From Luteimonas sp. MC1825 (lineage in GTDB: Bacteria > Pseudomonadota > Gammaproteobacteria > Xanthomonadales > Xanthomonadaceae): a stretch of DNA of 64,000 nucleotides. The stretch lies in contig NZ_CP061714.1 in NCBI RefSeq assembly GCF_014764385.1, positions 1,612,001 through 1,676,000 of the forward strand. The letters run 5' to 3'. Numbering within the stretch: the first letter of the stretch is position 1; the number at the start of each line of letters is the position of its first letter. Positions 48,682 to 59,331 of the stretch are shown here, piece by piece. A program made the translations under genes and the position numbers. The notes beneath the pieces were generated by a model. The model was not told where the DNA came from. It ran no database searches and worked only from the letters and a program-made list of their open reading frames with translations.

Positions 48682-50790
48682 TTACTCGCCGACCACGCCC
48701 TCGCCTTCCTCGACCGCCTTCATCGACAGGCGGATGCGGCCCTGCTTGTCGACTTCCAGCACCTTGACCTTGACCATGTCGCCTTCCTTGAGCACGTCGC
48801 CGACCTTCTCGACGCGCTCGTTGGAGATCTGCGACACGTGGACCAGGCCGTCCTTGCCGGGGGAGATGGTGACGAAGGCACCGAAGTCCATCAGCTTGAC
48901 GACCTTGCCCTCGTAGATCCGGCCCGGCTCGACGTCGGAGGTGATCTGCTCGATGCGCTCCTTGGCGGCGCGGCCGGCGGCGGCGTCGACCGATGCGATC
49001 GTGATCGTGCCGTCGTCCTGGATGTCGATCTGGGTGCCGGTTTCCTTGGTGATCGCCTGGATGACCGAACCGCCCTTGCCGATCACTTCGCGGATCTTGT
49101 CGGGGTGGATCCTGATGGTGATCAGGCGCGGCGCGAACTCGGAGAGCTCCGAACGCGGCGCGGTCAGCGCGGCTTCCATTTCCTTGAGGATGTGCAGGCG
49201 GCCCTGCTTGGCCTGCGCCAGCGCGACCTTCATGATCTCTTCGGTGATGCCCTGGATCTTGATGTCCATCTGCAGCGCCGAGATGCCGTTGGTGGTGCCG
49301 GCAACCTTGAAGTCCATGTCGCCGAGGTGGTCCTCGTCACCGAGGATGTCGGACAGCACGACATAGTCGTCGCCTTCCTTCACCAGGCCCATCGCGATGC
49401 CGGCGACCGGCGCCTTGATCGGCACGCCCGCGTCCATCAGCGCCAGCGACGAACCGCAGACCGACGCCATCGACGACGAACCGTTCGACTCGGTGATCTC
49501 GGACACGACGCGGATGGTGTACGGGAACTCTTCCATCGTCGGCATCACGGCGAGCACGCCGCGCTTGGCAAGGCGGCCGTGGCCGATCTCGCGACGCTTC
49601 GGACCCATCATGCGGCCGGCTTCGCCGACCGAGTACGGGGGGAAGTTGTAGTGGAACAGGAAGTGTTCCTTGTACTCGCCGGACACGGCATCGATGATCT
49701 GGCCGTCGCGGGCGGTGCCGAGCGTCACGGCGACGATCGCCTGGGTCTCGCCACGGGTGAACAGCGACGAGCCGTGCACGCGCGGCAGGATGCCGACGCG
49801 GCTGGCGATCGGGCGGACCGTGTCGAGCGCGCGGCCGTCGATGCGGACCCTGGTCTTGAGGACCGAGTTGCGCATGGTCTGGTATTCCTGCTCGCTGAAC
49901 TCCTTCGAGAGGTCGCCCGGCGCCCAGGCATTGGCCTCGGCATGCGGGGCCAGCGCGTTCAGGATCGCCTTCTTGACGGTCGAGATGGCGTCCTTGCGCT
50001 CGAGCTTGTCACGCACCTGGAATGCGGCCGCGAGCTGCTCGCCGACGGCGGTGCGGATGGCGTGCACGATGCCTTCGTCCGCGGCGGGCGCGGTCCAGCT
50101 CCACTTGGGCTTGCCGGCTTCGGCGACGAGTTCGTTGATGGTGCTGATCGCGACCTGCATCTGCTGGTGGCCGAACATCACCGCACCGAGCATCACGTCT
50201 TCGGACAGCTCCTTGGCTTCCGACTCGACCATCAGCACCGCGTTGGCGGTACCGGCGACGACCAGCTCGAGCTCGGAATCCTTCAGCTCGGAGATGGTCG
50301 GGTTGAGCAGGTACTGGCCGTCCTTGTAGCCGACCTTGGCGGCGCCGATCGGGCCGTCGAACGGCGCGCCCGAAAGCGACAGCGCGGCCGAGGCACCGAT
50401 CAGGGCGAGGATGTCGCCGTCGACCTCGGGGTTCATCGACATCACCGTGGCGATGATCTGCACTTCGTTGCGGAAGCCGTCCGGGAACAGCGGGCGGATC
50501 GGGCGGTCGATCAGGCGCGAGATCAGCGTTTCCTTCTCGGTCTGGCGGCCCTCGCGCTTGAAGAAACCGCCCGGGATGCGGCCGCCGGCGTAGAACTTCT
50601 CCTGGTAGTCGACGGTGAGCGGGAAGAAATCCTGCCCCTCGCGCGCGGTCTTGTTGGCGACGGCGCTGACCAGCAGCACGGTGCCCTCGCACGAGACCAT
50701 GACCGCGCCGCCGGCCTGGCGGGCGATTTCACCGGTCTCGATGGTGACCGTGCGGTTGCCGTACTCGAAGCTCTTGATCACTTTTGCCAC
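48682..50790 (-). CDS. pnp: Polyribonucleotide nucleotidyltransferase (PNPase)
   Basis: A 702-residue 3'-5' exoribonuclease of the RNA degradosome. Seen: two RNase PH domains (about 1-215 and 315-540; e.g. [19 protein letters not shown] and [20 protein letters not shown]), the active-site Asp-rich [20 protein letters not shown], a KH domain (about 552-612, [19 protein letters not shown]) and an S1 domain (about 620-690, [15 protein letters not shown]). The GTG at 50790 gives the conserved start [10 protein letters not shown]. The rpsO-pnp order is universal in proteobacteria. In E. coli PNPase destabilises its own leader after RNase III cleavage; the hairpin between rpsO and pnp here could serve similarly. 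Confidence 0.97.
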   Translation of the reverse strand: MAKVIKSFEYGNRTVTIETGEIARQAGGAVMVSCEGTVLLVSAVANKTAREGQDFFPLTVDYQEKFYAGGRIPGGFFKREGRQTEKETLISRLIDRPIRPLFPDGFRNEVQIIATVMSMNPEVDGDILALIGASAALSLSGAPFDGPIGAAKVGYKDGQYLLNPTISELKDSELELVVAGTANAVLMVESEAKELSEDVMLGAVMFGHQQMQVAISTINELVAEAGKPKWSWTAPAADEGIVHAIRTAVGEQLAAAFQVRDKLERKDAISTVKKAILNALAPHAEANAWAPGDLSKEFSEQEYQTMRNSVLKTRVRIDGRALDTVRPIASRVGILPRVHGSSLFTRGETQAIVAVTLGTARDGQIIDAVSGEYKEHFLFHYNFPPYSVGEAGRMMGPKRREIGHGRLAKRGVLAVMPTMEEFPYTIRVVSEITESNGSSSMASVCGSSLALMDAGVPIKAPVAGIAMGLVKEGDDYVVLSDILGDEDHLGDMDFKVAGTTNGISALQMDIKIQGITEEIMKVALAQAKQGRLHILKEMEAALTAPRSELSEFAPRLITIRIHPDKIREVIGKGGSVIQAITKETGTQIDIQDDGTITIASVDAAAGRAAKERIEQITSDVEPGRIYEGKVVKLMDFGAFVTISPGKDGLVHVSQISNERVEKVGDVLKEGDMVKVKVLEVDKQGRIRLSMKAVEEGEGVVGE

Positions 50791-50873
50791 GTTGGTGATT
50801 CCTTGATGACTCTTGCGATGAACCGGGCGGGACCCTTGCCCCGTGCCGGGTGGCGCGCACTGGCGGCGTGCCG

Positions 50874-50905
50874 AAATAAAACCGCGGCGCATCTCTGCGC
50901 CGCGG
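50874..50905 (-). terminator. Intrinsic terminator between rpsO and pnp
   Basis: CCGCGGCGCA pairs with TGCGCCGCGG over a 4-base loop (50882-50905), followed on the minus strand by TTTTATTT. It lies 10 bases past the rpsO stop. It should end part of the rpsO transcripts, as the corresponding element does in E. coli, while some polymerase reads on into pnp. Confidence 0.88.
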
Positions 50906-50914
50906 TGGGGTGGA

Positions 50915-51178
50915 TCAGCGACGCAGGCCGAGCTTCTCGATCAGCGCCTTGTAACGCGCGCTGTCCTTGCGGTGCAGGTAGTCGAGCAGGCTGCGGCGGC
51001 GGTTGACCATCATCAGCAGCCCGCGGCGGCTGTGGTGGTCCTGCTTGTGCGCCTTGAAATGCTCGGTCAGGTGCACGATGCGTGCGGTGAGCAGGGCGAC
51101 CTGGACTTCCGGGGAGCCGGTGTCCGCGTCGCCGCGCTTGTTGTCTTCAATGATCTTGCCGGTGTCGATGGTGGACAT
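50915..51178 (-). CDS. rpsO: 30S ribosomal protein S15
   Basis: An 87-residue S15, which binds the central domain of 16S rRNA early in 30S assembly. Seen: the start [16 protein letters not shown] and the conserved core [40 protein letters not shown] and [15 protein letters not shown]. It has full family length (about 88-89). It has its own promoter upstream of a ~140-base leader, which could form the autoregulatory structure known for S15, although I cannot confirm the fold. pnp follows after an intrinsic terminator. Confidence 0.98.
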   Translation of the reverse strand: MSTIDTGKIIEDNKRGDADTGSPEVQVALLTARIVHLTEHFKAHKQDHHSRRGLLMMVNRRRSLLDYLHRKDSARYKALIEKLGLRR

Positions 51179-51320
51179 GCTGTGCAACCTTCTGGTGATG
51201 CGTGGACCGCAGGAACACCGTGGCACGCCGGTTGGCATGCACGGGCACCACGTGACCCGCCGCGAGCGGTGGAGCGTGATCGGCGCGGAAGCGCCGGAAT
51301 TGACACGAAAAAGCCGGGAG

Positions 51321-51350
51321 ATTGTAGCCCGGGGGCCACCCCGCGGACAA
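51321..51350 (-). promoter_or_regulatory. Promoter of rpsO
   Basis: Minus-strand TTGTCC (plus 51345-51350) and TACAAT (51321-51326) are spaced by 18 bases, a good sigma70 pair. It begins just before the end of truB and gives rpsO a leader of roughly 135 bases. The leader shows GC-rich stretches but I did not resolve a specific structure. Confidence 0.75.
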
Positions 51351-51356
51351 GGCGGA

Positions 51357-52340
51357 TCACGCCGTCGCGGCACCGCCCGTCGGTTGGGCGCAGGCCCAGG
51401 CGAACATGCGCCGCGGCCGCAACGCGCCATCGGCATCCACTTCGCCCAGACCCAGCACGCGCGCGTCGGGACCGTGGATCGCCACCTCCCCCTGCGGGCT
51501 GAATGGCCCGGGGGCGCCCTGCCCGTACGACAGGCGCGCGGCGTCGGCGGCGCCCACGGCGACCCGTGGCCAGGCATCCATGCCGGATTCGATGGGCAGC
51601 AGGCAGGATTCGAGGCAGTGCTCGCCGCGTGCCGCGAGCGCGGCCAGGTCGTCGAGCGTCCACATCCGCGGGTCCCTGAACGGGTCCACCCACAGGCGCC
51701 GCAGCTCGGACACGTGCGCGCCGCAGCCCAGTGCTTCACCGAGATCGCGCACCAGGCTGCGCACGTAGGTGCCGGACCCGCATTCAACACGCAGGCGCAG
51801 GATGTGCGGCGGACGGCCATCGCCGGGCACGTCGAGCAGATCGGCGGCCGAGAGCAGCGTAAAGGCGTGCACGTCCACGGGGCGCGGTTCGACTTCCACC
51901 GGCTCGCCGCGCCGGGCCTTGGCGTACAGCGGTTCGCCGCCGCGCTTGAGTGCAGAATAGATCGGGGGCCGCTGCTGGATGTGGCCGGTGAGCGCCGCCA
52001 GCGCGGCATCGAGGGTGGCGACATCGAGCAGCGGCACCGGGCGCTCGCGCAGCAGCTGGCCGTCGGCATCGTCGGTGTCGGTCACCTGTCCCAGGCGCGC
52101 GACAACGTCGTAGGCCTTGCGCGCACCCAGCAGGCCACCGGCGATCTTGGTGGCTTCGCCGAAGCACACGGGCAGCAGGCCGGTGGCCAGCGGGTCGAGG
52201 CTGCCGGTATGCCCGCCCTTCTCGGCGCGGAACATGTGGCGGACGCGCTGCAGTGCCTGGTTGGAACTCAGCCCGCGCGGCTTGTCGAGCAGCAGGATGC
52301 CGTCGAGCTTGCGGAAGCGCGTACGTGGCTTGGCAGTCAT
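51357..52340 (-). CDS. truB: tRNA pseudouridine(55) synthase TruB
   Basis: A 327-residue enzyme that makes pseudouridine 55 in the T-loop of tRNAs. Seen: [20 protein letters not shown], the catalytic motif [20 protein letters not shown] with Asp49 as nucleophile, the substrate-flipping [39 protein letters not shown] and [20 protein letters not shown]. The C-terminal part (after ~250) is the PUA-like domain. It follows rbfA by 9 bases in the standard cluster order. The start is the ATG at 52340. Confidence 0.97.
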   Translation of the reverse strand: MTAKPRTRFRKLDGILLLDKPRGLSSNQALQRVRHMFRAEKGGHTGSLDPLATGLLPVCFGEATKIAGGLLGARKAYDVVARLGQVTDTDDADGQLLRERPVPLLDVATLDAALAALTGHIQQRPPIYSALKRGGEPLYAKARRGEPVEVEPRPVDVHAFTLLSAADLLDVPGDGRPPHILRLRVECGSGTYVRSLVRDLGEALGCGAHVSELRRLWVDPFRDPRMWTLDDLAALAARGEHCLESCLLPIESGMDAWPRVAVGAADAARLSYGQGAPGPFSPQGEVAIHGPDARVLGLGEVDADGALRPRRMFAWACAQPTGGAATA

Positions 52341-52349
52341 CGCGGGGGA

Positions 52350-52736
52350 TCAGTCCCCGCTGCCGGGCTCGCCGGAGTCATCGCGGTCGCCCGGCCCGCC
52401 CGCTTCGCGCAGCAGGTTCTCGATGCGCTCGCCGCGGTCGACGGAGTCGTCGTAATGGAAATGCAGCTCCGGCACGTGGCGCATCTTCACCGTATGCGCA
52501 AGGCGGTAGCGGACTTCGTACGCCACCGCCTTCAGGCCCTTCATGGCCTCGGCGGCGCGCTCGGGGTCGAGCGCGGTCACGAAGACCTTGGCGTGCGCCA
52601 TGTCACGGGTGACCTCGACGTCGGAGACGCTGAGCGACGGCAGGCCGTGCTGCGCGACCGCGTCGCGCACGAGGGTGCCCAGCTCGCGGCGGAGCTGGGC
52701 GGACACGCGGTCGGTTCTGTGGAAGGACTTCTTCAC
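52350..52736 (-). CDS. rbfA: Ribosome-binding factor A
   Basis: A 128-residue 30S maturation factor that binds near the 16S 5' end and is needed for growth in the cold in other bacteria. Seen: [20 protein letters not shown], the KH-fold core [20 protein letters not shown] and [20 protein letters not shown], all conserved. A short acidic tail ([12 protein letters not shown]) follows. The GTG at 52736 overlaps the infB stop (GTGA), and truB follows 9 bases later, so it is coupled within the cluster. Confidence 0.95.
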   Translation of the reverse strand: MKKSFHRTDRVSAQLRRELGTLVRDAVAQHGLPSLSVSDVEVTRDMAHAKVFVTALDPERAAEAMKGLKAVAYEVRYRLAHTVKMRHVPELHFHYDDSVDRGERIENLLREAGGPGDRDDSGEPGSGD

Positions 52737-55309
52737 AGCGTGCGCTGGACCTCGACGCGTTCGAAGCACTCGATCTTGTCACCGGGCTTGACGTCGTTGT
52801 ACGCCTTCACGCCGATGCCGCACTCGGTGTGGACGCGGACCTCGTCGACGTTCTCCTTGAAGCGGCGCAGCGATTCCAGCTCGCCCTCGAAGATGACCGT
52901 CTCGTCGCGCAGCACGCGGATCGGCTTGTGGCGCTTGACCACGCCCTCGATGACCATGCTGCCGGCGACCGCGCCGAACTTGGAGCTGCGGAACACCTCG
53001 CGCACCTCGGCGGTGCCGATGATGTCCTCGCGGATCTCGACGCCGAGGATGCCCGACGCCACCTGCTTCACCTGGTCGATCACGTCATAGATGATCGAGA
53101 AGTAACGCAGGTCGAGGCCGGTGGATTCGATCAGCTTGCGCGCCGACGCATCGGCGCGGACGTTGAAGCCGATGATCGTGGCCTTGGAGGCGGCGGCGGA
53201 GTTGGCGTCGGACTCGGTGATCGCGCCCACGCCGGAGCGGATGATGTTGACCCGGATCTCGTCGTTGGAGAGCGCGGTGAGTGCCTGGCGCAGTGCTTCC
53301 ACCGAACCCTGCACGTCGGCCTTGACCACCAGCGGCAGCTCGAGCTGCTGGCCGCCGCCCATCTGCGCCATGATGTCTTCCATGCGGTTGCCGGCAGCCT
53401 GCACCAGGCGCTGCTCGCGGCGCTTGGTCTCGCGCTGCTGGGCCACGTCCTTGGCGAGGCGCTCGTCCTCGACCACCACGAAGTCGTCGCCGGCATCGGG
53501 CACGCCCGAAAGGCCCAGCACCTGCACCGGGATGGACGGGCCGGCGCCATCGACCTGCACGCCGCTCTCGTTGAACAGCGCGCGGACGCGGCCGTACTCG
53601 ATGCCGCACACCAGGTAGTCGCCCTTGTTGAGCATGCCCTGCTGCACCAGCACCGTGGCCACCGGGCCGCGGCCCTTGTCCAGCGAGGACTCGATCACCA
53701 CGCCCGAGGCGCGGCCATCGGCGACCGCGCTCAGCTCGAGCACTTCGGCCTGCAGGCCGATCGCGTCCAGCAGGTCGTCCACGCCGTCGCCGGTCTTGGC
53801 CGACAGCTCGACCATCTGCGTGTCGCCGCCGAATTCCTCGGCCACGATCTCGTGTGTCAGCAGCTCGTTCTTGATGCGCTGCGGGTCGGCTTCGGACTTG
53901 TCGATCTTGTTGATGGCGATGATCAGCGGGACCTTGGCGGCCCGGGCGTGCTGGATCGCCTCGATGGTCTGCGGCATCACGCCGTCGTCGGCGGCGACCA
54001 CGAGCACCACGATGTCGGTGAGCTTGGCGCCGCGCGAACGCATCGAACTGAACGCGGCATGGCCGGGCGTGTCGAGGAAGCTGATGACGCCCTTCGGCGT
54101 ATCGACGTGGTACGCGCCGATATGCTGGGTGATGCCGCCGGCTTCGCCTGTGGCGACCTTGGTGCGGCGGATGTAGTCCAGCAGCGAGGTCTTGCCGTGG
54201 TCGACGTGGCCCATGATGGTGACCACCGGCGGACGCGCGACCTTGTCGCCCTGCACGCCTTCGCCATGCGCGATCAGCTCGCTCTCGGCATCGTCGGCGT
54301 CGGCGCGCACGGCGGTGTGTCCGAGCTCCTCGACGACCAGCATCGCCGTGTCATGGTCGATGGACTGGGTGATGGTGGCCATCACGCCCATCTTGAACAG
54401 CGCCTTGACCACTTCGCCGCCCTTCATCGCCAGCTTCTGCGCAAGGTCGGCCACGGTGATCGCTTCGCCGATCGCGACTTCGCGCACGACCGGCGCGATC
54501 GGCCGGGTGAACCCGGTACCGGTGCGGCTCTGGTCGCGGTTGTTGCCGCGCTGCGGGCGTGCCTTCGGGCGCGCGGTGCTGCGGCGCGCGCGGTCGGCTG
54601 CGGAAAGATGCATCTTGCCGGCGAAACGCGCGGCGCTGTCGTCGTCCTCGCCACCGGCGGGTGCCTGGTGCGAACCGCGTGCACCCTTGGGCTTGGCGGC
54701 GCCACGGTCATCACTGCGCGGCGGCGCCGGCTTGGGATGGCCATGGCCGTGGGTCGCGGCGGGCTTGCGCACGGCATCGTCGTCGCCCGCGACGGGCGCG
54801 GCCGGGGCTGCCGCGGCGCGCAGGCGCGCGGCCTCGGCGTCGGCGGCCACGCGCTTGCGCTCCTCGATCTCTTCGGCGCGACGGCGGTCGTCGGCGGCCA
54901 GGCGCTCCTGCTCGTCCCGGTTGTGCTGGCGCGACTCCTCGAGCTTGCGCAGGATGTCGGCGCGCTCCTCGTCCTCGGTCATGCCCTGCGGGCCCGTACC
55001 GGGCCTCACCAGCGTGACCTTCTTGCGCACGACTACGTCGACGGTCGGCTTGTTCTTGCCGCCGCCCACGGTGAGCGTGCTCTTGCGGTTGAGGGTGATC
55101 TTCTTCGGTGCGACCGGATCCTCGGCCACCGCTTCGGTGCGGCCATGGGTCCGGCGCAGGAAGCCGAGAAGCTTCACCTTCTCGGTGCTGGTCACGACCT
55201 GGTCGGGATTGTTGAACGACATGCCCGCTTCGGACAGTTGCTCAAGCAGCTTCTCGACCGGCGTGTTCACCAGTTCGGCCAGCTTGCGGATGGTGGTTTG
55301 CTGCGACAT
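52733..55309 (-). CDS. infB: Translation initiation factor IF-2
   Basis: An 858-residue GTPase that places initiator tRNA on the 30S subunit. Seen: the N-terminal IF2_N domain ([20 protein letters not shown]), a long charged Ala/Arg/Glu-rich linker (about 120-280), a second IF2_N-like region, then the G domain with G1 GHVDHGKTS (about 366), DTPGH (about 410) and NKID (about 466), then the C1 and C2 domains, ending [20 protein letters not shown] and ERVEVQRTL. It has the usual length for high-GC gammaproteobacteria. The ATG lies 94 bases after nusA, and its end is coupled to rbfA. Confidence 0.98.
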   Translation of the reverse strand: MSQQTTIRKLAELVNTPVEKLLEQLSEAGMSFNNPDQVVTSTEKVKLLGFLRRTHGRTEAVAEDPVAPKKITLNRKSTLTVGGGKNKPTVDVVVRKKVTLVRPGTGPQGMTEDEERADILRKLEESRQHNRDEQERLAADDRRRAEEIEERKRVAADAEAARLRAAAAPAAPVAGDDDAVRKPAATHGHGHPKPAPPRSDDRGAAKPKGARGSHQAPAGGEDDDSAARFAGKMHLSAADRARRSTARPKARPQRGNNRDQSRTGTGFTRPIAPVVREVAIGEAITVADLAQKLAMKGGEVVKALFKMGVMATITQSIDHDTAMLVVEELGHTAVRADADDAESELIAHGEGVQGDKVARPPVVTIMGHVDHGKTSLLDYIRRTKVATGEAGGITQHIGAYHVDTPKGVISFLDTPGHAAFSSMRSRGAKLTDIVVLVVAADDGVMPQTIEAIQHARAAKVPLIIAINKIDKSEADPQRIKNELLTHEIVAEEFGGDTQMVELSAKTGDGVDDLLDAIGLQAEVLELSAVADGRASGVVIESSLDKGRGPVATVLVQQGMLNKGDYLVCGIEYGRVRALFNESGVQVDGAGPSIPVQVLGLSGVPDAGDDFVVVEDERLAKDVAQQRETKRREQRLVQAAGNRMEDIMAQMGGGQQLELPLVVKADVQGSVEALRQALTALSNDEIRVNIIRSGVGAITESDANSAAASKATIIGFNVRADASARKLIESTGLDLRYFSIIYDVIDQVKQVASGILGVEIREDIIGTAEVREVFRSSKFGAVAGSMVIEGVVKRHKPIRVLRDETVIFEGELESLRRFKENVDEVRVHTECGIGVKAYNDVKPGDKIECFERVEVQRTL

Positions 55310-55403
55310 TCGGCTTCCGGTTCCTTTGGCGTCGGCATGTGCCGCGCTATGGAGATGGATCAATTCTGGGTGCTTGCTGGTCGGGGGCCTGGACCCCTGA
55401 CTG

Positions 55404-56915
55404 TCAGCCTTCGCTTTCCAGGCGCGCGATCTCTTCGGCCCGCGCGGCAAGGATCAGCGCGGCGGCACGATCGAGCTCGAGGCCCTCGATGCCGAACTCC
55501 AGCACTTCGTCGGCGGCCAGGTCGGACAGGTCCTCGCTGGTGCGCACGCCGTGCGCGGCCAGCGCGAACGCGGTCTCGTCGTCCATGCCTTCGAGCTGCA
55601 GCAGGTCGTCCGCCGGGGCGTTCTCGTCGAGTTCCTCGGCGTCGGCCAGCGCGTCGTTGAGCAGCGCGTCGCGGGCGCGGGCGCGCAGTTCCTCGACGAT
55701 GTCCTCGTCGAAGCCCTCCACCGCCAGCAGCTCGCCGACGGGCACGTACGCGATTTCCTCGACCGTGCTGAAGCCTTCGGTGACGAGGATGGTGGCGATC
55801 TCCTCGTCGACCTCGAGCTTCTCCTGGAACAGGGCGCGCGCCGTGGCCTGCTCGGCATCGGACTTCGCGGCCACCTGGTCCTGGGTCATCACGTTGAGCT
55901 GCCAGCCCGACAGGCGGCTGGCGAGGCGCACGTTCTGGCCGCCCTTGCCGATCGCCTGCGCGAGGCGGTCTTCGGCCACCGCGAGGTCCATCGAGTGCTT
56001 GTCTTCGTCGACCACGATCGACTGCACTTCCGCCGGCGCCATGGCGTTGATCACGAACTGCGCCGGGTTGTCGGACCACAGCACGATGTCGACGCGCTCG
56101 CCGTTGAGCTCGTTGCTCACGGCCTGCACGCGCGAACCGCGCATGCCGATGCAGGCGCCGATCGGATCGGTGCGGGTGTCGTAGGCGACCACGGCGATCT
56201 TGGCGCGGTCGCCGGGATCACGCGCGCAGGCCTTGATCTCGACCAGGCCCTGGCCGACTTCCGGCACTTCGAGCTTGAACAGCTCCATCATGAATTCAGG
56301 GGCGGCGCGGCTGATGAACAGCTGCGGGCCGCGGGGCTCGCTGCGCACGTCGTACAGGTAACCGCGGATGCGGTCCCCGGCGCGCACGACGTCGCGCGGG
56401 ATCGCCTTGTCCTTGGGGATGAAGGCTTCGGCGTTGCCACCGAGGTCGACGAAGACGTTGCCGCGCTCGACGCGCTTGACCACGCCGGTGACCAGCTCGC
56501 CCACCCGATCCTTCCAGGCATCGACGACCTGCTGGCGCTCGGCTTCGCGCACGCGCTGCACGATCACCTGCTTGGCCGCCTGCGCGGCGATGCGCCCGAA
56601 GTCGACGTTGTCGATCTGCTCTTCGATGTAGTCGCCGACCTCGACCCCTTCGGCTTCGTCGACCGCGTCCATCAGGCGGATCTGGCGGTCCGGGGACTCC
56701 ATCACCACGTCGTCGGCCACCACTTCCCAGCGGCGGAACGTTTCGTAGTTGCCGTCCTTGGAATCGATGGTCACGCGCGTCAGCACGTCCTGGTCGAGGT
56801 AGCGCTTCTTGGCCGCGGTGGCCAGCGCGGCCTCGATGGCTTCAAGGATGACCGACTCCGGCACGCCCTTTTCATTGGCGACGGCGTCGACGACCAGCAA
56901 CAGTTCCTTGCTCAT
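55404..56915 (-). CDS. nusA: Transcription termination/antitermination protein NusA
   Basis: A 503-residue RNA-polymerase-binding factor for pausing, termination and rRNA antitermination. Seen: the N-terminal polymerase-binding domain ([19 protein letters not shown]), an S1 domain (about 135-200, [20 protein letters not shown]), two KH domains ([20 protein letters not shown] and [20 protein letters not shown]), and the two acidic AR repeats at the C-terminus (about 360-500) that contact the polymerase alpha CTD. The E. coli-like AR domains are present. It lies 7 bases after rimP. In E. coli, NusA reduces its own operon by enhancing termination before rimP. Confidence 0.98.
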   Translation of the reverse strand: MSKELLLVVDAVANEKGVPESVILEAIEAALATAAKKRYLDQDVLTRVTIDSKDGNYETFRRWEVVADDVVMESPDRQIRLMDAVDEAEGVEVGDYIEEQIDNVDFGRIAAQAAKQVIVQRVREAERQQVVDAWKDRVGELVTGVVKRVERGNVFVDLGGNAEAFIPKDKAIPRDVVRAGDRIRGYLYDVRSEPRGPQLFISRAAPEFMMELFKLEVPEVGQGLVEIKACARDPGDRAKIAVVAYDTRTDPIGACIGMRGSRVQAVSNELNGERVDIVLWSDNPAQFVINAMAPAEVQSIVVDEDKHSMDLAVAEDRLAQAIGKGGQNVRLASRLSGWQLNVMTQDQVAAKSDAEQATARALFQEKLEVDEEIATILVTEGFSTVEEIAYVPVGELLAVEGFDEDIVEELRARARDALLNDALADAEELDENAPADDLLQLEGMDDETAFALAAHGVRTSEDLSDLAADEVLEFGIEGLELDRAAALILAARAEEIARLESEG

Positions 56916-56922
56916 TCCTGTA

Positions 56923-57522
56923 TTACTCCGCACGGGACGGCTTGGAGGCCGCCGGCTTGTTGGTTTGTCTGTTGTGCGGCGTGCCCTTGCCGGGGCGGTC
57001 GTCACGCCCGGAGGCGTCCTTCGCCGGCCCGTAGCCGAGGGCGACCCAGTCGGGTACCAGCCGCGCCTTCTCGATATTGCCGGCGGCCACCGCAATCGGC
57101 TGGCCGTCGACATCAAATGTGATGGTCTCGCCTTCCACCGCGGCGATCCGTCCCGTCAGGCGACGACGGCCGTCCTGCGGCAGCTGCAGGGTGACCTTGG
57201 CCTGCTCGCCCATGAAGCGCGCGAAGTGCGCCGCCTTGAACAGCAGCCGGTCAACGCCGGGCGACGACACTTCCAGCGTGTAGTTGCCGCTGATCGGATC
57301 CTCGACGTCGAGCTGGGCCGAGACCTCGCGGCTCACGGCCTCGCAGTCCTCGATCCCCACGCCCTGCGTGTCCGCGGACGTTTCGGCACCGGGTCGCTCG
57401 ATGTACAGCCGCACCACGGCACTGCCGGGCGCCGACAGGTATTCCACGCCCAGCAACTCCAGCCCCAGCGCGGCGACGGTCGGAGACAGCAGGTTGGCGA
57501 TGTCGGTTGATTTGTCCGTCAC
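56923..57522 (-). CDS. rimP: Ribosome maturation factor RimP
   Basis: A 199-residue 30S assembly factor. Seen: the N-terminal domain with [19 protein letters not shown] and [10 protein letters not shown], then [20 protein letters not shown] and [20 protein letters not shown], which is the family signature, and an SH3-like C-terminal domain ([19 protein letters not shown]). The last ~30 residues are a basic tail ([20 protein letters not shown]) not seen in E. coli. The GTG at 57522 is preceded by AGGAGGAGG, a very strong ribosome-binding site. It is the first protein gene after tRNA-fMet. Confidence 0.96.
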   Translation of the reverse strand: MTDKSTDIANLLSPTVAALGLELLGVEYLSAPGSAVVRLYIERPGAETSADTQGVGIEDCEAVSREVSAQLDVEDPISGNYTLEVSSPGVDRLLFKAAHFARFMGEQAKVTLQLPQDGRRRLTGRIAAVEGETITFDVDGQPIAVAAGNIEKARLVPDWVALGYGPAKDASGRDDRPGKGTPHNRQTNKPAASKPSRAE

Positions 57523-57565
57523 GTTTGCCTCCTCCTCCAGATGCGGTCGCGCTTTGGCGGCGCCA

Positions 57566-57594
57566 AAAAAAAACAAAGGGCCCAATGGGCCCTT
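57566..57594 (-). terminator. Intrinsic terminator in the rimP leader
   Basis: On the minus strand AAGGGCCC and GGGCCCTT form a stem with a 3-base loop (57576-57594), followed by a run of nine T interrupted by one G. It lies 44 bases before the rimP start and is the second of two terminators between tRNA-fMet and rimP. Placement suggests attenuation of the nusA operon. Confidence 0.85.
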
Positions 57595-57663
57595 GTCCGA
57601 TACTGCTGGATCCGGTGCCGGCGCGCCTCATTGCGCACCGGACGAGCCCAAACTTTCCTTAAT

Positions 57664-57690
57664 CGAAAAAAGCCTCCTTGGAGGCTTTTC
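57664..57690 (-). terminator. Intrinsic terminator of tRNA-fMet
   Basis: Minus-strand AAGCCTCC and GGAGGCTT (57670-57687) form an 8-base stem over a very small loop, followed by TTTTTTCG. It begins 17 bases past the tRNA 3' end and should release the tRNA precursor. Confidence 0.85.
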
Positions 57691-57706
57691 GTCGACCGCG
57701 AAAAGC

Positions 57707-57783
57707 TGGTAGCGGGGGCAGGATTTGAACCTGCGACCTTCGGGTTATGAGCCCGACGAGCTGCCAGACTGCTCCACCCCGCA
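57707..57783 (-). tRNA. metY: Initiator tRNA-fMet (anticodon CAT)
   Basis: A 77-base tRNA with encoded CCA. The anticodon stem CGGG/CCCG around CTCATAA carries the three consecutive G-C pairs that mark initiator tRNAs. Position 1 (T) faces T at position 72, so the first acceptor pair is mismatched, another initiator hallmark. The T-arm GGTTCAAATCC is standard. Its place before rimP-nusA-infB is the same as metY in E. coli. Confidence 0.97.
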
Positions 57784-57794
57784 GCAGAAGCGGA

Positions 57795-57823
57795 ATTATG
57801 AAGGAACGCCCCGGGCAATGCAA
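57795..57823 (-). promoter_or_regulatory. Promoter of the metY-rimP-nusA cluster
   Basis: Minus-strand TTGCAT (plus 57818-57823) and CATAAT (57795-57800) are spaced by exactly 17 bases and end 11 bases before the tRNA. Both hexamers match consensus at 4-5 of 6. It lies in the 62-base gap after nuoN, so this cluster is separated from the nuo operon by its own promoter. Confidence 0.82.
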
Positions 57824-57845
57824 GCCCTCGGACGTTCCCGGATGC

Positions 57846-59303
57846 CTATGCGGCCAACGCCGCCTGGCACCAGGCCATGACCGGGTTCCAGTACACGCCC
57901 AGCACCAGCAGGGCGAGCGCATTCACCGCGAACAGGGTGCGCAGTGGCGCGTCGGCACGGGCCTCCAGCGGCGCACCCACCGGCTCGTCGAAATACATGA
58001 CCTTGATGACGCGCAGGTAATAGAACGCGCCCACCACGGCGAACACGATGCCGACGATCGCCAGCCACATCAGGTCGCCCTGCAGGGCGGCACGCAGCAC
58101 CGCCAGCTTGGCCCAGAACCCGAGGAACGGCGGCACGCCGGCCATCGAAGCCATGATGCACAGCACCAGCGCCGCCATCCACGGGCTGCGCGCATTCAGG
58201 CCGCGGAAGTCGTCGATGCGGTCGGCCTCGAAGCCGCGGTTGGACAGCACGATGATCGCGCCGAACCCCGCCGCCGCCATCAGCGCGTAGCTGATCGCAT
58301 AGAACATCGCCGCCGCGTAGCCCTCCACTCCGCCGCCGGCGAAGCCGAGCAGCAGGAAGCCCACGTGCGACACGGTGGAGTACGCCAGCATCCGCTTCAG
58401 GTTGGCCTGCGCAATCGCGAACAGGTTGCCGACCACCAGCGAGAGCGCGGCGATGCCGGCCAGCAGCAGCTGCCACTGGTCCTGGAGCGCCCCGCCGCCC
58501 AAGCCGTCCTCGAGCAGGCGATAGGCCATGCCGAACACGGCAAGCTTGGGTGCCGAGCCGATGAACAGCGTGATCGGCGTGGGCGCACCGTGGTACGCAT
58601 CGGGCAGCCACATGTGGAACGGCGCGGCGCCGAACTTGAAGCAGATGCCGACCACCATGAACGCGGTGCCGGTGAGCAGCAGGGTGGCCGTGCCGCCTTC
58701 GAGACCCATTGCGGTCTCGCGCAGGGTCGCCAGGTCCAGGGTACCGGTGGCGCCGTAGACCAGCGACATGCCGTACAGCAGCAGGCCCGAGGCCAGCGCG
58801 CCCAGCACGAAGTACTTCATGCCGGCCTCGGATGCGACCGGGCTGTCACGATCGATCGCCACCAGGGCGTACTGGCACAGGGCCAGCAGTTCGAGACCGA
58901 CATAGACCAGGGTGAGGTTGCCGGCGGAAACCAGCAGCATCATGCCCGCGGTGGCGAACATCACCAGCACCGGCAGCTCGCCCTTGTAGAGGTCGCGTTC
59001 GCGCATGTACGACCATGCGTAAACGAGCGACGCGGCGCTGAGCAGGACCAGCACCGTCTTCAGCACGTCGGCGACCGGGTCGCGTACGAACATGCCGCCC
59101 AGCACCGTGCCCTGCCCGCCCACGCCGGCGAACGCCATTGCCGCCGCGACCACCAGCAGCAGCACGGCGAGCACGTGAGTCACCACGCGGCGACGCTCGC
59201 CGATGAACAGGTCAAGCATCAGCAGCGCGAACGCGCCAAGCACCACCACGAACTCGGGCGCCAGCGGCGCGATGTCGGCCAGCGTCCGGATCGGCGGGGT
59301 CAT
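57846..59303 (-). CDS. nuoN: NADH-quinone oxidoreductase subunit N
   Basis: A 485-residue antiporter-like proton-pumping subunit of complex I with 14 helices. Seen: the conserved lysines in the half-channels, e.g. GICFKFGAAPFHMWLPDAY and SAPKLAVFGM, plus YSTVSHVGFLLLG and GVPPFLGFWAKLAVLRA. The Glu in the fifth helix region (YVGLELLALCQYALVAI) pairs with the channel lysine. ATG 59303 has GGAG 5 bases upstream; ATG codons at 59315 and 59318 are alternatives. It is the last gene of the nuo operon, as usual. Confidence 0.96.
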   Translation of the reverse strand: MTPPIRTLADIAPLAPEFVVVLGAFALLMLDLFIGERRRVVTHVLAVLLLVVAAAMAFAGVGGQGTVLGGMFVRDPVADVLKTVLVLLSAASLVYAWSYMRERDLYKGELPVLVMFATAGMMLLVSAGNLTLVYVGLELLALCQYALVAIDRDSPVASEAGMKYFVLGALASGLLLYGMSLVYGATGTLDLATLRETAMGLEGGTATLLLTGTAFMVVGICFKFGAAPFHMWLPDAYHGAPTPITLFIGSAPKLAVFGMAYRLLEDGLGGGALQDQWQLLLAGIAALSLVVGNLFAIAQANLKRMLAYSTVSHVGFLLLGFAGGGVEGYAAAMFYAISYALMAAAGFGAIIVLSNRGFEADRIDDFRGLNARSPWMAALVLCIMASMAGVPPFLGFWAKLAVLRAALQGDLMWLAIVGIVFAVVGAFYYLRVIKVMYFDEPVGAPLEARADAPLRTLFAVNALALLVLGVYWNPVMAWCQAALAA

Positions 59304-59331
59304 TGCTCCAGGCATCATCGCGGGGTCTTCC

